From: Phyllobacteriaceae bacterium UBA1059 | GTDB lineage: Bacteria > Pseudomonadota > Alphaproteobacteria > Rhizobiales > Rhizobiaceae | Reading direction: 5' to 3' | Length of the DNA: 10,035 nt | NCBI GenBank assembly: GCA_002316345.1 | Contig: DCDI01000043.1 | Coordinates: 1,148 to 11,182 of the forward strand | Part shown: positions 7,779 through 10,035 of the stretch, piece by piece | Layout of the letters: each line of letters starts with the position of its first letter | How positions within the stretch are numbered: position 1 is the first letter of the stretch | Translations under genes and position numbers: made by a program | The notes under the pieces: generated by a model | Told to the model about the DNA's origin: nothing | What the model saw: the letters and a program-made list of their open reading frames with translations, nothing else | The model's database searches: none

Positions 7779-7844
7779 AATCAAACTCCCAGCAGGCATC
7801 ATCCAAGCATGTGGGGAACGCGTGAAGGCGCAACAAGGTTCGCG

Positions 7845-8141
7845 TCAGTTGTCGGCAAACTTGTCCATGCGCGCGGCCATGTCGAAGTCGAGATCCGTCA
7901 GACCATCCACGTCGTGGGTGGATAGGGTCACATCCACCAGCTTGTAGACGTTGCGCAAATCCGGATGGTGATCCATTTTTTCGGCCAACAGCGCGACCCG
8001 CGTCATGAAACCGAAGGCTGCGTTGAAGTTGCGGAAGGTGAAGCGCTTGGTGATGGCGGCGCTGTCTTCCGACAGCTGCCATTCCGGCAGGTCGGCCAGC
8101 CGCTCGGCGATTTCATCGATGGCAAGAGCTTCGCGCGCCAT
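7845..8141 (-). CDS. phhB: 4a-hydroxytetrahydrobiopterin dehydratase (pterin-4a-carbinolamine dehydratase)
   Basis: This small cytoplasmic enzyme (98 residues) dehydrates 4a-hydroxytetrahydropterin so the cofactor of aromatic amino-acid hydroxylases can be recycled. The signature EKMDHHPDL is at 54-62, with H58, H59 and P60. H76 is spaced from H58 exactly as H79 is from H61 in the mammalian enzyme, completing the active-site histidine set. The ATG at 8141 has AAAGGA about 10 bases upstream, and the family N-terminus begins there; the open frame extending to 8258 overlaps thpR and is not needed. It begins 13 bases after the thpR stop, so the two are likely co-transcribed. No phenylalanine hydroxylase is in the window; in such genomes the enzyme may serve another pterin or molybdopterin-related role, which is inference. 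Confidence 0.95.
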   Translation of the reverse strand: MAREALAIDEIAERLADLPEWQLSEDSAAITKRFTFRNFNAAFGFMTRVALLAEKMDHHPDLRNVYKLVDVTLSTHDVDGLTDLDFDMAARMDKFADN

Positions 8142-8154
8142 GGAGAGCGTTCCT

Positions 8155-8745
8155 TTAGGGGTGCGCTCCGGCCAGCCATTCGTCGGCCGACAGGCTCGGC
8201 CGTGGCGGGCGCGCATCCAGCGGCCAGGTTTCTTCCACGACGTAAGGACCGCCGCCAACGGAATCCTTTGACGACATCAGCACGAAGCGGCCGAGCTTGA
8301 ACGGCGCCGTCGAGAAATTGCCGCGTGAGGATAGGTAGTGGGCGAGATCCGGCGTCGCGGTGTTGCGCAGCCGCGCCAGCGTCACATGCGGCACGAATTT
8401 GCGGGGATCGGCGGGCAGGCCGAGGCGCTGGCAGATGCGCTCCATTTCGCCCTGCAATTGCAGCAATTCGCTGGAGGGTTCGACATTGGCATAAACGGAA
8501 TGCGGCTTCTTGGATCCGAAGGCGCCGAGCCCAGACAGCCTTGCACTGAAGGCCGGGCGGCGAATGCGGTCCAGCCCGTTGGCGATCTCGTCGGCAACAT
8601 GACCTTCGACATCGCCGATGAAACGCAGGGTGATGTGGTAATTTTCGACGTCGATCCAGCGCGCGCCGGGCAGCCCGCCGCGCAGGAGCGAAAGCGACAG
8701 CGCAGCGTCGCGGGGAACCTCGAGGGCGGTGAACAAGCGCGGCAT
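8155..8745 (-). CDS. thpR: RNA 2',3'-cyclic phosphodiesterase (LigT/ThpR, 2H family)
   Basis: This 196-residue cytoplasmic protein of the 2H phosphoesterase superfamily hydrolyses 2',3'-cyclic phosphate ends on RNA to 2'-phosphates and was first known for a 2'-5' RNA ligase activity. Both catalytic HxTx motifs are present: HITL with H37 and T39, and HVTL with H120 and T122. MPRLFTALEVP is the standard N-terminus, and GLGAFGSKKPHSVYANV (72-88) matches the family's central strand block. Its ATG at 8745 has an excellent AAGGAGG 7 bases upstream. It is probably the first gene of an operon with phhB. Upstream lie about 100 bp containing a perfect inverted repeat (8794-8819). Confidence 0.95.
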   Translation of the reverse strand: MPRLFTALEVPRDAALSLSLLRGGLPGARWIDVENYHITLRFIGDVEGHVADEIANGLDRIRRPAFSARLSGLGAFGSKKPHSVYANVEPSSELLQLQGEMERICQRLGLPADPRKFVPHVTLARLRNTATPDLAHYLSSRGNFSTAPFKLGRFVLMSSKDSVGGGPYVVEETWPLDARPPRPSLSADEWLAGAHP

Positions 8746-8793
8746 TTGGGCCTCCTTGATTCGGTTCCGTCGAGAACGAGCCGACCATCCTTT

Positions 8794-8819
8794 GCTAAGT
8801 TCGGCAAGCAGAACTTAGC
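8794..8819. promoter_or_regulatory. Perfect 9-bp inverted repeat upstream of thpR
   Basis: GCTAAGTTC (8794-8802) and GAACTTAGC (8811-8819) are exact reverse complements with an 8-base spacer. The repeat lies between the esterase stop and the thpR start. On the minus strand no T-run follows, so a terminator for the esterase gene is a weak explanation. On the plus strand GCCGTTTT follows, but no plus gene ends there. A weak promoter-like pair on the minus strand (TTGAGG at 8852-8847, TAAAAC at 8828-8823, 18-base spacer) would put the repeat at the transcription start of thpR, the usual place for an operator. This is inference. Confidence 0.5.
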
Positions 8820-8848
8820 GCCGTTTTACTGCAGCGCGAGGGTTTTCC

Positions 8849-9487
8849 TCAACTACTGCTTAACGCGCGGACCGCCCGCTCGATGACAGGCAGCGAGCGC
8901 TCCACCATGACATCAACGCCCTTCGGATTGGGGTGGATGCCGTCGTCGATCTGCAGGCCGGAAACGCCGACTACGCCATCCAGGAAGAACGGCACCAGCG
9001 GCACGTTGTACTTCTTGGCCAGGTCGGGGAAGATCGAATTGTAGGTCTTGCCATAGGCAGGCCCGAGATTGGGCGCAGCCATCATGCCGGCGAGCACCAC
9101 GGCAATGCCACGATCGGTCAGCCGCTTCAGCATCGTGTCGAGGTTCTTGCGTGTTTGCTCCGGCGGCAGACCGCGCAGCATGTCATTGGCGCCAAGTTCC
9201 AGCACAACGAGCCGGGTGCCGTCCGGCACGGACCAATCGATGCGCGATAGGCCGGCCGCCGTGGTGTCGCCGGACACGCCGGCATTGGCGACCGTGACGT
9301 CCAGGCCCTTGGCCTTCAGGGCGGCTTCGAGCTTGGCCGCAAACGAGTCCTTTGGACCCAACTGATAGCCGGCCATCAGGCTGTCGCCGAAGCCGACGAT
9401 CTTCAAAGGCTCAGCCGAAGCGGCCATCCCTGTCATGCTCAGGCTGATCGCCAATGTTGCGCTCGCGAAAAGGTGTTTTAAAGCCAT
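8849..9487 (-). CDS. Secreted SGNH/GDSL hydrolase, arylesterase (TesA-like)
   Basis: This 212-residue esterase or lysophospholipase of the SGNH family probably acts in the periplasm. Residues 1-25 are a signal peptide (cleavage ASA before E26). Block I is IVGFGDSLMAGY with nucleophile S36. Block II glycine is in VSGDTTAAG (G73). Block III is LELGANDML with N101. Block V is DDGIHPNPKG with D182 and H185. All four SGNH residues are therefore present. It resembles E. coli TesA (thioesterase I/protease I/lysophospholipase L1) in length and order. The ATG at 9487 is chosen because the signal peptide starts there; no strong Shine-Dalgarno sequence is seen. It is divergent from a YbbA-type ABC ATPase 75 bases away, the same arrangement as tesA and ybbA in E. 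coli, which strengthens the call. Substrate is unproven. Confidence 0.94.
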   Translation of the reverse strand: MALKHLFASATLAISLSMTGMAASAEPLKIVGFGDSLMAGYQLGPKDSFAAKLEAALKAKGLDVTVANAGVSGDTTAAGLSRIDWSVPDGTRLVVLELGANDMLRGLPPEQTRKNLDTMLKRLTDRGIAVVLAGMMAAPNLGPAYGKTYNSIFPDLAKKYNVPLVPFFLDGVVGVSGLQIDDGIHPNPKGVDVMVERSLPVIERAVRALSSS

Positions 9488-9562
9488 GCTTGGTAACCCA
9501 TATGACTGCCTCAATCCGGGCGTCGTGTCTGGTTTCGCATCCGCATATAGGAAGTCCTTGCC

Positions 9563-10035
9563 GTGACAGAAGCCGTGATCGCGCTTTCCGACGTTTCCCT
9601 GACACTCGGCCAAGGCGCGTCCTCGGTGCATGTGCTGAAAGGCGTCAGCCTCGAAGTGCTGCGTGGTGAGACCGCCGGCATCGTCGGGCCTTCCGGATCG
9701 GGCAAGTCGACGCTTCTGATGGTGGTGGCGGGGCTGGAGAAGGTCGATGGCGGCACGGTTTCGATTGCCGGCAACGTCATCAATGGCTGGAGCGAGGACC
9801 AGATCGCGGCCTTCCGCGGCAAGACGGTCGGCATCGTGTTCCAGTCCTTCCACCTCATTCCCAACATGACCGCGCTGGAAAATGTCGCCGTGCCGCTCGA
9901 ACTGGCCGGCCATCCCGATCCTTTCGCGGTTGCGGAACGCGAGCTGGCCGCTGTGGGCCTGAAGGATCGCGTCACCCATTATCCCGGTGAGTTGTCGGGC
10001 GGCGAACAGCAGCGCGTGGCGATTGCGCGCGCGCT
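9563..10035 (+). CDS. ABC transporter ATP-binding protein, YbbA/LolD-like (3' end beyond the window)
   Basis: The frame is open from a GTG at 9563 to the window end (157 codons, no stop), so the gene is partial. GTG is chosen because AGGAAG lies 8 bases upstream and the N-terminus (VTEAVIALSDVSLTL) has the usual length before the Walker A. Walker A is GPSGSGKST (42-50), the Q-loop glutamine is Q94 in IVFQSFHLIPNMT, and the signature motif is LSGGEQQR (144-151). Walker B lies past the edge. The YbbA/LolD/MacB-type ATPases pair with a large permease, usually encoded next, and in the YbbAP case are linked to a TesA-like esterase. The divergent esterase here makes YbbA the best guess. The transported substrate is unknown; it is a cytoplasmic-face membrane complex subunit. 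Confidence 0.93.
   Translation, partial: MTEAVIALSDVSLTLGQGASSVHVLKGVSLEVLRGETAGIVGPSGSGKSTLLMVVAGLEKVDGGTVSIAGNVINGWSEDQIAAFRGKTVGIVFQSFHLIPNMTALENVAVPLELAGHPDPFAVAERELAAVGLKDRVTHYPGELSGGEQQRVAIARA

Noticed and set aside
8142..8258. N-terminal extension of phhB into thpR
   Set aside because: The family N-terminus and a ribosome binding site are at 8141; the extension is a shadow of the thpR C-terminal region.
9488..9979. N-terminal extension of the esterase frame to 9979
   Set aside because: It is antisense to the ABC ATPase, and the signal peptide starts at the ATG at 9487.

Overview
The window reads as a stretch of alphaproteobacterial core chromosome. It is GC-rich, and the gene types and arrangement fit Hyphomicrobiales (the Mesorhizobium/Aminobacter/Rhizobium side of the order). 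The supporting features are an IalB-type secreted protein, argG and rlmN close together, phhB, and an SGNH esterase divergent from a YbbA-type ABC ATPase. The genus is an inference from gene content, not a database match. I see no rRNA, tRNA, insertion sequence, phage gene or CRISPR array.

Layout, left to right. (1) Positions 1-462, minus: N-terminal part of a zinc-ribbon putative metallopeptidase, cut by the window edge. (2) A 350-bp gene-poor gap, then a secreted MltB-type lytic transglycosylase (plus, 813-1628) with an EF-hand-like metal loop. (3) A strong bidirectional terminator shared with argG (minus, 1696-2925). (4) Divergent from argG, a secreted protein of unknown function (plus, 3145-4086), then a LysE/RhtB-type exporter (plus, 4150-4791). 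(5) rlmN (minus, 5222-6463) followed by a four-helix membrane protein of unknown function whose start overlaps the rlmN stop as ATGA; that protein ends tail-to-tail against the LysE gene with both stop codons inside one TTAA. (6) An IalB-family secreted protein (minus, 6654-7157) with its own terminator, next to a small three-copy 21-bp imperfect repeat. (7) A likely minus-strand operon thpR - phhB - YkvA/DUF1232 (8745 down to 7407), preceded by a perfect 9-bp inverted repeat. (8) A secreted SGNH/GDSL esterase (minus, 8849-9487) divergent from the start of an ABC transporter ATPase (plus, from 9563, cut by the window end), the same pairing as tesA/ybbA in Escherichia coli.

Functionally this is housekeeping with an envelope emphasis. 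It covers arginine biosynthesis, 23S rRNA/tRNA methylation, RNA-end and pterin chemistry, and several exported or membrane proteins (transglycosylase, IalB-like, esterase, unknown secreted protein, LysE exporter, four-helix protein). I found no convincing new multi-gene system. The least explained items are the 313-residue secreted protein, the 145-residue membrane protein coupled to rlmN, and a few non-coding repeats.
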